This document shows positions 20,924 to 31,060 of a DNA stretch of 64,000 bases, piece by piece. The position numbers were made by a program, and so were the translations under genes. Positions within the stretch are counted from its first letter, which is position 1, and every line of letters starts with the position of its first letter. The notes beneath the pieces are model-generated. The model had not been told where the DNA came from. It saw only the letters and a program-made list of their open reading frames with translations, and searched no databases. The stretch is from Hypoxylon rubiginosum (Eukaryota > Ascomycota > Sordariomycetes > Xylariales > Hypoxylaceae), in assembly GCA_902806565.1 (NCBI GenBank), contig CADCXA010000010.1:248001-312000 (forward strand), in the 5' to 3' direction.

Positions 20924-22248
20924 CTAGGTGCTACCATCGCTGCTAATAGAACAATCAAATAATGAAGCCAAATTGGTACTTAGTTTAGGCATAGTATCGC
21001 TGGACGCAAACCCAAGCCGTTTGGTCTTAACATATGTTAGAATCGGCACCAACTTTATACGCTTCGCCCTCGGCTCTTCGTCAATTTCGGAATCTTCCTC
21101 ATAACTACTGTCGCTAGTTGTTGGCTCTGGTTCATCTTCTCCCTTCCGTGCAGCGAGGGCCTTCTTATAGTACCGGCGGTAAGCACCGGGGCCGTCATCA
21201 TCGTCAGATTCCGAATCTGAATCCGAAGAGCCTTCCTCCGAAGCTGAGGGATGGTGTTCGCAATCATCTCCCGACTGCGGGCCTCCCGACTGCTGGTCGT
21301 TACTTCGTTTTGTTCCCTTCCCTTGCTCATCTGTTTTGAACATTCCTGCCCGTGGCTTGAATACCCCACCCATGGTCTTATTTGGCTCTTGCTTGTAGCG
21401 TCCATCTTCTTTGAGTTGTGCCAACAGTAAATTGAACGTGCAACCCTTCTTTGCCTTCTCGTCTTTGAGTAGCAGGGCCATTTTGTCATGTATTAGACTC
21501 CAGGTAAAACGTGCGAGTAAATATTGAGGGGGCGCTTTTAGGATAGGACGGCATATGACATTGTGATAGAGGTCCAAACATAACAGGTCTCCATCGACGG
21601 AAAGTCCTGGGCAGCTGAGGCCCGCGGGATTGTTCTCTCATCGTCCGAAGTTGGTGCGTTCAAAGTTGATGCGTTCGAGGTTTGCTCGTTCGAGGTCGGC
21701 TCGTTCGAGGTTGATTCGTCGTGTTCGCGCTTCAAGCCCACTGCCTTTTTCCATAGTGGAGGCAAAACAGTAGGCATTACCCATTGGTCAAAGTTTGGGT
21801 AAAAGGGATAGTTGTCTATTAATATCATTTTATTAATAAACTTGAATAATTTCCATGACATTATAATGAAAAGAAATCTATTACCATTTATTGGATGGAC
21901 CCATTAGTAGTCACTGTACAGCAGGATCCCATGGTTAAGTATAGTAAATGGTTCTTCTTTAAGGGTTTTCAAGATATAGAAATCATTCTCATCTCTATCT
22001 GCCCATAATACATAGGTGTTCTTCCTTACCGCCAGATGCCAGTGGTTGCCAGTAATGGTAGTACAGGCAGCATAAACTATTCCATAGTCAACACCAGAGG
22101 TCGTGCCACAATAATCCAAAGAATTAAAACTAAGTAATAGCTTCATTCCTAGGTATCCTAGATAGTATACATCGAGCTTACATCGTAGCCATGTATGTAG
22201 ATTGCTTGGAGGCAGCCTAAGGAGTGGGTAGTATGGTTTATTGATGTT
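20924..22248 (-). pseudogene. HNH-endonuclease family protein lacking the HNH core
   Basis: Minus-strand gene resembling the widespread fungal proteins with a central HNH_2 domain. The upstream exon (22248-21904) begins MTNINKPYYPLLRLPPSN and carries VDYGIVYAACTTITGNHW, typical of the N-terminal part. An in-frame TAA follows (about 21906), perhaps a former CAA. After a likely intron comes YPFYPNFDQWVMPTVLPPLW (about 21810-21750), the block that normally precedes the HNH core. Instead of the core there is a short degenerate repeat (STSNEPTSNEQTSN..., about 21727-21655). Then follows DLYHNVICRPI...QYLLARFTWSLI (about 21577-21490), the usual post-HNH block. The C-terminal half (217-codon frame) is acidic and Ser-rich with KRIKL near the end. 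A frameshift around 21580 separates the blocks. Without the core it cannot be a nuclease. Family call by remembered flanking blocks. Confidence 0.6.
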
Positions 22249-22301
22249 GGTCATCTTCGAATATATAGACGCGGTATATATAAACTTGAGTAGATATAGA
22301 T

Positions 22302-22335
22302 ACTTGCGCGGGTTGAACTCACCCACGCCCCCCAC
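22302..22335 (+). repeat. Motif C copy 2
   Basis: ACTTGCGCGGGTTGAACTCA followed by CCCACGCCCCCC, nearly identical to the copies at 9342 and 50958. Confidence 0.6.
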
Positions 22336-22357
22336 GGCCCGGTCCTAGCGTACGCGT

Positions 22358-24490
22358 CTATATTAGCTTCTGTAACTGCGCTAGTATCTGTTCGCTGCCT
22401 TGGGTGGCGCCGGTGGTGGCACCTCCGCCGGCCGAGTCTCCTCCGGCGCTCTCGAGGCGCGCCTTGATCTTCTCCATGTTCTCATTCAGCAAGCCTTCCA
22501 TCTTTATGCCTGCCGTTGCCGCCTGCTCGTACATCCACCGCTTGAAGCAGGTCGAAATATGCAATCGCTGGTACTGCACGCTGTCCTTAACTGCGTAGCC
22601 TTGATAATACACTGTTGCATTTTCTATCTCGTCGCTATGGCGTGGAGAAATGGAAGGTTAGCTATCACTCGTTCGATTCAGCAGCAAGAAGCCTGAAGGC
22701 AAGCGAACTAAAAGAAATAGCCCCGCGCATACTGGGTCTAATGTAACAACATCGTCACCTCTCTGCGTTTGGATGTATGTGTAAGATGAGGGACTTCTGC
22801 TTTAGGATTTTGTACCTTCCATTCCTCAAGCTCGGCTTGTGTGCCAAAGGCATACTCGATGAATTTACGGACAGGTGCGCGGCTATTTTTTACATCGCCT
22901 AGAAGGATAAAGGATAAGGTAGCTGATAAGACTCACAGAAAGTCAACAATCTGATAGGCCTGCTTCTTAAGTGTGTCCTCAATGATGTGGTGGTAATAGA
23001 TCGTGAAAACAGCCTTGCGCATCGAGCAAATAGCGCTGCCGTAACTGGCATTGTTCAAGCCGTCGGATGCCTTGTATGCCGTCGTTTCATGCCCTGTTCC
23101 AGCTCTTAGTTAGCACAACAGTCCATTCGGTTGACCCGAGCTAGACGGGTGATACTCACCCCTATTTCATCTCCTTATCAAGCAGCGGCATCTCGTCATT
23201 GTAGGCATCGTTGTTTAGCAAGGCCTTCATAATAGTTTGGCTGAAGGCGCCCGCAGGATGATCGTATCCCAGATCGTCGTTCCAGGTCGCCATGAGAGGG
23301 ATCATGTCAAGCCAGAACTTCATGTGTATTTAGAAGGTCCACTGCGGGTGGATGTCATCGTTAAGCCACAAGTCTATTGGTGCTCTTGTAGATGTTCTTG
23401 GTGGCCATGTCCCATCCTAGGGCGGGGGCGTCAGTGATTAGGTTGAACCGCTGCTCGTAGTCCATCCAGTACTATAGGTCCTTGATGCACGACTTGTCGG
23501 TGCGTATACCGACGATCATGCGGTTGAGAAAGGTCGCCGTTATGTGTGTATTGGCCTGGAGTACCTGCTTAGATAGCACGATGATATCGATTTGTACCTT
23601 GAAGGCCAGGCTGGGCGTCAGCGCGCCGCGACCGACACTTCGTAACTCGGCTCCACCATCATATCGAGTGGATGCAGGCTTGATTGGAGCGTGCTAGAGC
23701 TAAGGAGAACGTTTATATCCAGAGGATACCTGCATCCATGTCAGGACCTTCCTATTGTCGCCCGTTATGTCAGTTGGATATCGTTGTGCCGCCTCCAAAC
23801 GACCTGAGATGGACTGAGGAGAGCGCCGCTATAGCGTCTATCTACGCTGTGACTTCCATGAAGGGCCCGATGGTGACAAGACCCTTGATGTTGAAGCTTC
23901 CTCCCCATGGCGCAAAGTTCTCGACTACGTAGCAGTGAGTTAGTCATGCACATTGAGCAATAGGACTAGGTAAGAATAAGTTTTGGAGAACGTACGCAAG
24001 TGGCGCTCCTCAGACCCAAATGCGAATTGGGCCTCGCCCTCGAGGAAGATCTATGCATTGGCGCTGAATTCTTCGATAGAGAAGTGTATGTCTACTTGAA
24101 TCCGATCAGGCTGACGCCCCAGGTGAGGTTGGCGGTCAATGATCCGTTCACGCTTGCCTTCATCTTCGCGTCAAATGTCGTCGGGCAGCTGATGGATGCT
24201 ACCATCGGCAGTGAAACCCCGAAAAAGGTCCTTCCACCAACCCAAGTCGCCGAAGCGGCGCTTGCGCAACTCGTGCTGGCAAAACTACTCGAGGCGCGGC
24301 TCGCGCTAGTCCCGGTTGCTACTGTAATCGCTCACGACGTCCCTCTTTTTGTAATCCTCGGACGCCACAACACCCTCACAATAGCTCTCGTGGGTCGAGC
24401 TGTCGATGCTTCGTCCGCGGCTGCTACGTCACAGATGCGGTAGTCGTCGCGGATCTCGTACATGCGGGCCGGGTGTCATAAGCTTAACGG
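22358..24490 (-). pseudogene. Unrecognised large protein gene with introns, decayed
   Basis: Series of minus-strand coding blocks. From 24450 downward: ELRKRRFGDLGWWKDLFRGFT, IHFSIEEFSANA and EGEAQFAFGSEERHL (to about 24002), then NFAPWGGSFNIKGLVTIGPF (about 23930-23870), GALTPSLAFKVQIDIIVLSKQV (about 23620-23555), YEQRFNLITDAPALGWDM (about 23455-23400), NASYGSAICSMRKAVFTIYYHH (about 23055-22990), GTQAELEEW (about 22850), and finally a 84-codon frame with MYEQAATAGIKMEGLL and a Gly-rich tail (22612-22358). Introns with GTGAGT...TCTAG are visible near 22940-22900. Several TAG/TAA codons interrupt it, many where CAG/CAA would fit. The alternation of short beta-like blocks suggests a secreted or wall-associated fungal protein, but I cannot name the family. 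Confidence 0.45.
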
Positions 24491-27400
24491 GATGGCGTGG
24501 GACGGTCGTGTTAGAAATCGCGCGGAATGAGGCAATTCGAACCTATTCGTCGGAGCCATACTTGCGCAGCAGTACGGCATGCTGTAGTTGTCGGGCGCCG
24601 GGCTGGGGCAGTCGAATGTCTCTGGGAAGGGGCCGTCGCTCTTTCGGAGCGACTGAACGCTGTCTGGGAGCCCATCATTACGACCTAGGCTGGGAGAGCG
24701 GCATCGGGTTAGAATAAGGATCTCAATCGTTTGTGTGCGGATGCTAGAAGACAAAGTGGCAAGCACCATAGAAATAGGCCGTACACATATCCTAAAGGTC
24801 ATCAACAAATGCCTCGAGCCTAGAGGCAAGATGCAAGAAACGAACTACGATGCCCTTCTGATTTAATATACAGGTCTCTTCTAGTTTAAGACGTATCGAT
24901 GTTGTCAAATTTAGGGGATCTATAGCATCAGGGCCTTTGTCGCGGTACGATTTTCGGATAGGCGTGTTTTCGCGCCGTTTGAAAAAAGGAAACCGGGAAG
25001 AAGGCAATGAGGGGGAAAGTACGTGTTGTACCGGGCAGACCGGGATCGATGTCCCACGCCTAGGTACCTAGGTACCATCAAGGGTTTCGCTCAAGGAAAG
25101 AGGTTCTCAAGGGGCACCGGTAGGCTCCCGGAGGAGTCCGCGCCCCTGTTTTCGTATGTATGTATGTATGTATCATCTCTTCCTAGTCACTCACCCGAAG
25201 GGAGAGTCGCAGTAGAACGACTTATAGTCGCCAAAGTAACAGCCCTGGCTAGTAACGTGGGTGCCCTCAACGGAAGTTACCCATGAGCTCGTGGCTACCA
25301 CGATTTGGCTCTAGAGACATATGGTTTAATTACTAGTAGAAACATGGTATTACATACATGTAAGCTAGCAAGCTACATAGTACATGTAACTTTTCAACGG
25401 GTTTGGAGTTGCCTGACCGCTTGAGATAATGTGACTGGCTTGCAGGCTCCGTGCCACTCGCAAGAACTGGGATGGTTGGCGTTACACCAACTGCCGCCAA
25501 CTGCTTGTCGATGGCTAGGGTTGCCTGCATGAAGGCGGGTTGCTAACCGTTCTGGCCACGAGAACATAACTTAAGTTCCGAGCCAGTAGCCATGTTGCCG
25601 GGTCTGGCGCACCCCAAAGCAGACAGTACATCGTTCGCGTCAGTCCGCCGACCATTTCCTTGAACCCACCGTGTTTAGTATACTCGCCCCCGCAGTACGT
25701 GTAGTAGCACCTTGAGAGGTGCTGTCGTCGTACGAAATCCAGTTTTTGCTGTCGTACACTACCATCTTGACACCGGCCCCTTCGTCCCACATCTCGTCCC
25801 CCTTGTCGCCAGCCTCCTTAAATTTTTCTTTCTCTGTAGTCTCTCGGTAGGAGAGGTTAGGTACTTAGGTGGCGTGCCATGTTGCTGCACTTGGGCGAGC
25901 ACGAGGCATCGGCCAATTTACACGAGCGCCCGTAGAAAGCGATGCCGAGGTTGACCAGCGTATCCATCAAACCAAACCAATCATTTATTTAATAGGTACC
26001 TAGGTAGTCATGGGATACATATACCTTAGGTACGTAGCATACATGTAGGTATGGAACATTAATGCATTTTCACAAGAACCAGATGCCTTTTCGTAAGAAA
26101 TCTTAGAAAATGATGGAACGATTTATCTCTGCTTTGGTAACCACCCAGCCACCCGATCCAAACTCCTACGCTTGCTAGCGCGGAAATGGCCTAGAAAAGC
26201 ATAATAGAAACATAAAGCTGCGCTGAAAGTACTCTCCAAACCAAACGATCCGCCTCTATTGTAGGTACGCGGCCGTAGTAAGTTAGGCTTGGTTTGTGGA
26301 GAAGGTAATATGTAGGTGTATTACCGCGTTGCTAATTAGGAGGATCTTGCCTTTGGCAAAGGATATGCAACGTTTTTGGCGTACGTTTTCTGCTTTTCCC
26401 AAACTTCAGGGCGGACCTTTCCAGGTGTTAGTTTGGTGTGGTGCCGCTAACCGTCAATGTTGGTCATGATGTTATCTAAGGAGGAATGCGGAATATTTAT
26501 GTACCAGCAGTGGAAGTTCAAAAAGCGTCTGCCAGGCTTGATAAAACCGCCTCCCCGGTATATTATAGCTGCATAACTATATTAATAATTTTTATACATT
26601 TTTATACTTAAGTCTTCAGCTTACATAATTAAGTCCGGAATATGTTTCGCATTTCCTGGCTCACTTGGTCTTCCAACACCACACTGCGCCACGCCGTACC
26701 TATACCCCGAAGTATTCCAAGGTTTTCACTCTGCCTGACCTGGCTCTACTATATAAAAATTGTATCCTACAAACAATTAAGTTCCATCCATCGGCGCTAA
26801 GCATCAAATCTGCCAATGCCAACCCATTCTTTCTTCCGTCCGCCTAATCCTTATAGTAGACCATTCCTAGGTAATCTGTCTTAATTCTAACTGTTCTACA
26901 CTAATAACTTACTTCCTAATTTCATACCCCACCCTCGCTTTGACCGTCTCCGTATCTTCATCCGCTACCTAGGTACCTAGGTACTGGAACAAGCGGTGGC
27001 AGGCGCGGAACGAAGTCGCTGGCATACATGTCGAAATTAGCCCTGAGTTGGAAATAAAGCATATCCCATAAAGACATGACTTAATTAATGCGTAGGAAAG
27101 GATTGGCACTGCCTCGTTCGTTAAGCGATTGCAGCTGTATAAACGGGATACCTAAGGGGGTCTCAGAGACACGGTTAAAGCGCGTTAGGAGTTGCAGCAC
27201 GTCAACGCCCAGGCAAACCCCCGCGCATGTAAGAGGCCGGTGTATCGGTGAGCAACTGTTCCAGGATGCGGATAGTGCTCCCGAGACGATGGAGTAGAAG
27301 ACCGTGTATAAGTCTGGAGAGTGACCCACCAATCTATCGTAGGAATGTGGCTTGGTGAAACAACGTAGCCTGAACCGCCTGACTGATATACTTTGGGGTG

Positions 27401-28014
27401 TGTCACTAAGGTTGTTCCAGGCCTCTGCGGCTGATGAATTTCGCCGGCAGCCTGGCCAATAAGGACAGCGTGGCGTCGACGCTGTAAAGGCGACTCTTAA
27501 TGCTGGCGATCCTGGTGTGATATTCGTAATGTGGATGGGGGGATTTAGAAGTGAAGCTCTCTTCTGGCTTTTTGTGTGTTGCTGTTCCTCGATATAAAGC
27601 GGTTGAACGAGGCGGGCTAGGTGATCGGGTTTGAGCTTGTGATGCTTCTTGTTGTTATCGTGCCAGCCAGCTGCAAGTCTATTAAAACTCAGGCTATTGT
27701 GCTCAGTACGCTGTGGCAGTCTGAGATTAGCCTAGATACCTGGTATGCCCTTTGCCTACATTACTCCGCCGCGCTCCTTGGTGCAGAAGCGCCATACACT
27801 TTGCAATTCGCTTTGATAACTCCGCAACCGAGGGTGGCAGGCAGGCAGGGTAGTTGGCGTTCGCTACGGCTTTTATTACATAAGTTTCAAACTTAGATTA
27901 AAGGACCCACTTGCATACGCTGGGAACTTTGTATCTGTCCGCTTTCTTAGGTGGGCCTAATAGGTGGGGCTATTTACGCCACAGTATTTGGTAGGTAATT
28001 ACTACCATAACGGT
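24491..28014. other. No intact gene; scattered fragments and CCTAGGTA motifs
   Basis: A minus-strand frame at 24829-24476 (FDCPSPAPDNYSMPYCCASM near its end) may be an upstream exon of the broken gene to its left. A (TATG)n microsatellite lies at 25155-25174. A minus-strand stretch at about 27600-27081 (SPDLYTVFYSIVSGALSASW) is mildly protein-like. Tandem CCTAGGTA motifs occur at about 25060-25077, 25995-26008 and 26967-26984. A short segment around 27660-27705 is shared with 5370-5425. Confidence 0.35.
25155..25174. repeat. (TATG)n microsatellite
   Basis: About five TATG units in a row; no coding role seen. Confidence 0.9.
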
Positions 28015-28069
28015 ATTTGCGCGGACCTACGCCCCGGGGCGTGGGTGTGTTCAACCTGCGCAAGTAATA
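28015..28069. repeat. Motif C copies 3, inverted pair
   Basis: ATTTGCGCGG, a short spacer with GCCCCGGGGC, then GCGTGGGTGTGTTCAACC and TGCGCAAGT: two motif C ends facing each other within 55 bp. This suggests that motif C is a terminal inverted repeat and that this is a minimal deletion derivative. Confidence 0.6.
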
Positions 28070-28348
28070 GGTACCTAGGTAGCTCTAAAAAACGCGCTTT
28101 CAAACAGCAGAAAATTTGCGTTTTCGCGTTTGCTGTAGTATTGCTTTTTAAGGAAAACGAGGTTTAACATAAGCCTTATTTCCTAAAACATATACCCACT
28201 CTTAAGATTTCTACCTAAGCTCTTGTGTATTTAACCAAGGCACGTACGCACTACCTGGCAAACCAGGCGCTAAGTACCCGCTATATCGCCAATTAAGCCT
28301 ATTAAGCTTTTCTACATTATCATACAAAATCTTCGTTACATTGAGACG

Positions 28349-28982
28349 ATGACCGGCCGCGGAAGCCGTGGTGGAGGCCGAGGCCAAGGCGGCCGTGGTG
28401 GAGGCCAAGGCCAAGGCGGCCGTGGCGGAGGCCAAGGTAGCCGTGGCGGAGGCCAAGGTAGCCGTGGCGGAGGCCAAGGTAGCCGTGGCAGAGGGCAAGG
28501 CAGCCGTGGTAGAGGAGGTTCTTCAGGAGTGAGGCGTAGGTTACAGGTTTATTCCCGTCCAAAGCTGCAATAACTAATCAATTAATAGCCGGCGACCCGA
28601 TCCCATACCCGGCCAGGAGAAGATACAGACCAGGGACCGTTGCATTAAGGGAGATCCGAAGGTTGCAGAATAGCACCGAGCTACTTATACGCAAACTGCC
28701 CTTCTCTCGACTGGTATATCAACTTTTCGCGCAGCAATATTCGGTCGTGCTAATCAAGTGAGCTAGGTTCGTGAAATAGCCCTGGATTACCGCCCAATAA
28801 ACGAGGGTATGCGGTGGCAGTCGCAAGCAATACTGGCGCTTCAAGAATCCGCCGAGGCGTTCCTAGTACATCTCTTTGAAGACGCAAATCTATGCGCCAT
28901 ACACGCGAAGCGAGTTACAATCATGCAGAAGGACATCCAGCTCGCGAGACGAATACGTGGCGTATGGGGTGGTGTTGGCTAA
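28349..28982 (+). CDS. cenH3: Centromeric histone H3 variant (CenH3/CENP-A), arginine-glycine repeat tail
   Basis: Histone H3 variant that replaces H3 in centromeric nucleosomes and specifies the kinetochore. Exons 28349-28535, 28589-28713 and 28767-28982 join in frame (528 bp, 175 aa). The introns are 53 bp each, with donors GTAGGT and GTATAT, TAG acceptors, and branch-like ACTAATC and GCTAATC. Residues 1-60 are a repeat tail of GSRGGGQ-type units; then comes GDPIPYP and the histone fold from [13 protein letters not shown] (helix N) through [16 protein letters not shown]. CenH3 hallmarks are the lengthened loop 1 (DYRPINEG), the Trp of [13 protein letters not shown], the H3-family [15 protein letters not shown] stretch and the ending [11 protein letters not shown], which is typical of filamentous ascomycete CenH3 and absent from canonical H3. 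There are no stops, so it appears functional. The RG tail is unusual. Whether it is the only CenH3 of the genome or an extra copy cannot be seen here. Neighbours are repeats, not histone genes. Confidence 0.95.
28529..28588 (+). other. CenH3 intron 1 and alternative donor
   Basis: Two donors are possible: GTGAGG at 28529 and GTAGGT at 28536. Only 28536 (intron 28536-28588) keeps the reading frame into [15 protein letters not shown], so it was chosen. Branch ACTAATC at about 28573 and acceptor ATTAATAG. Confidence 0.8.
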
Positions 28983-30655
28983 TCGGCTGGTGGACTCAGT
29001 TGCTGCAAACATCGTCCAGAGGTTCATCCAACAAGGGAGGAAGATGGTTGAGCTTTTGTATTTGTATTGTAATGGGATGCGGCGATCAGTGCCCTGTAAG
29101 AGGTCACGTGACTACCCTGTAGCTAGATTCTTTCCATTTTTTTCTCTTAAGAGGCTCGCAGAGCCTCTTACACAACTCGATAGCCACGCATCGCAGGAAT
29201 ATACACTCTTTTGCAAGATATCTTGAATGCACTGATCGGGACGCTTTCCTAGTTACTTCTTAGTTTAGGTGCAGTCCAGGGTAGATAGCAGCCCAGCTGC
29301 TATCTAGGCCGAGGATCACCGGTATAGGAGCAGAGCTCCATTACAGTATTTAACTTTGATATCACGATGTTACGTTATATGCCATATCGAACTAGAACGC
29401 ATCGTTGAATATTTTCAATACATAGGTAGTAATGCGTCCAAGCCTTATTAGGGAGAATAGGAGAATATTGAGAAACCGTGAACCATAAATTCGGATGTGC
29501 ACGCAGTAAAAGTCGTGCCCATGCTAGCGGTGTTACCATCGCCTCCTGCGCCTCTTTCAGCGTATCCCATAACTGTGATTCAGTGACGTTAATGGCCAGA
29601 AGTGGTGTCTGAATTTTACTTTTTACTTACCTAGAATCAACAAACCGCTGGCTTAGCACATGTAAAAAAATTTATACCTAGTAGATATCAGTAGATATCA
29701 GTCGTTAAAATCTTTTCCCATTTCGAAATCATCATCGACTAAAATGTCAAGAGGCGCCAGCGTCGTCGGCCTAGACAGCCTAAGCTCAAGTTAGACGCGA
29801 GAGAAACGCCGCGGCCGATGAGCAGCCGTCCCCCTGTCAAGAAGCAGAAGTACGCTAGGCAATTTACTAGCAGCTTTGGAGAAGAACCTTATCTTCAAGT
29901 TACCACTTGGGCTATTCCGCGCTATGACTGCGTTCAAGCAATTCTAAAGAGCTGTACTATTTATAGAGTGTAAAATCGCTTTATATGGAGTTTTCGCAAA
30001 GTGTTTTTCGCTAGCAACGCGGCTACCCAGCCGCCAACTTCGGGAGTAACATCTTTTTATTTCATTAACTAGTAGTTACTGTCTTTTTCACCAGCTAATC
30101 AGATCCTTAGAATCATCCCACCCTTTCAACTTTTTCCTTTGCAGTTCTATCGCACCAGATTTAAAAATAATGCAAATACCTGTTTAGAAGTCACGCAAAA
30201 CGAGCTCTATCGAAGAATTCAAGAGACGTTTGCGCTAAGGTGTTGTCTGTGGCTCACTGCCCCCCCTCGCGGCCGAAGGACGGGTAACACAGCTGGGTGT
30301 GTATCGCTGCAATATCTCCTAACAATCCCACAGTCAACTCCCAGCATCGACAGCATTCAGTGCCTCTAACAACGCTGCTAGGGAAGGATGTACTGCGTAT
30401 GAATCGTAATGTTAGTCTCTTCACTATACAGCTCTTTCGCGTAATTTTACTAACAGATCACCAGCAAGACGAGCGACCCTAATTAGATGATGTCAAACTC
30501 CTTCAAGGACCTCCCCTTTTTCAATTGCTTAATAACTATAGTCGTCGCCTTTCATTCATGGCTTGCTCGTATTCGATGGGGGGTTTACGGCCCAGTCTCA
30601 TGCAGTAGGTAGCGGAAGCGAGGGTCGTCGGTGTGGTACTGTTGATCTCCTAGTC
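28983..30655. other. No intact gene; hairpin and short coding remnants
   Basis: Contains an inverted repeat (TAGATAGCAG...CTGCTATCTA) at 29284-29308. A plus-strand open stretch at about 29745-29973 (KLKLDARETPRPM...KYARQFTSSFGEEPYLQVTTW, ending TAA) has a basic N-terminus and looks like a lone 3' exon. An inverted copy of the repeat A core lies at 30247-30300. Nothing assignable to a known gene. Confidence 0.35.
30247..30300 (-). repeat. Repeat A core, inverted copy
   Basis: Reverse complement reads AGCTGTGTTACCCGTCCTTC followed by GGCCGCGAGGGG, matching the core of the copies at about 17020 and 36140. Confidence 0.6.
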
Positions 30656-31060
30656 CTATACATTCCTTGACCTTAGAGAGTGATGATAGGGTAGACATCC
30701 CTTGCCAAGTATTTGAGGAGTCCATATTGTACACTCAGAGATAGGCAGCGGGGGAAGGCGCTGTTTACCCATAATATATCCCTCCATCTGGTATGTATCT
30801 TCAGAAGTAGGGTCACAATCCCAAACCAGGATTCGCTTTCCTTGCTTACCGCCGATGATGGCAGCTACAAAATCATGACTTTCTCCTTTCTCCCACTGTT
30901 TACCAACTTGATTGATTGGTTGGTTGGTTGGTTGATTGTGTTTAACATCATGAGGATGTACTGCGATGCAGTATTCCACGCCTCCCAAGGGGCACGAGAC
31001 ATAGCAAGCTGTCCGCTATAATACCAGTTACATAGTAGCTTCAGAAGCCATATTTCAGCC
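30656..31060 (-). pseudogene. Unrecognised protein fragment
   Basis: Minus-strand frame of 110 codons with ordinary protein composition (VEYCIAVHPHDVK, SHDFVAAIIGGKQGKRILVWDCDP). A short NQPTNQPINQ repeat comes from a GATTG/GGTTG simple repeat at 30908-30936. Upstream reading is stopped after a few codons. No family recognised; a remnant is more likely than an intact gene. Confidence 0.3.

Noticed and set aside
24000..24443. 147-codon plus-strand frame, Ala/Leu/Val-rich
   Set aside because: Lies antisense to coherent minus-strand blocks (WWKDLFRGFT, EGEAQFAFGSEERHL), so judged a shadow.
28211..28498. Minus-strand Ala/Thr/Ser-rich open frame across the CenH3 tail repeat
   Set aside because: It is the antisense shadow of the RG-repeat exon; repeat DNA stays open on both strands.
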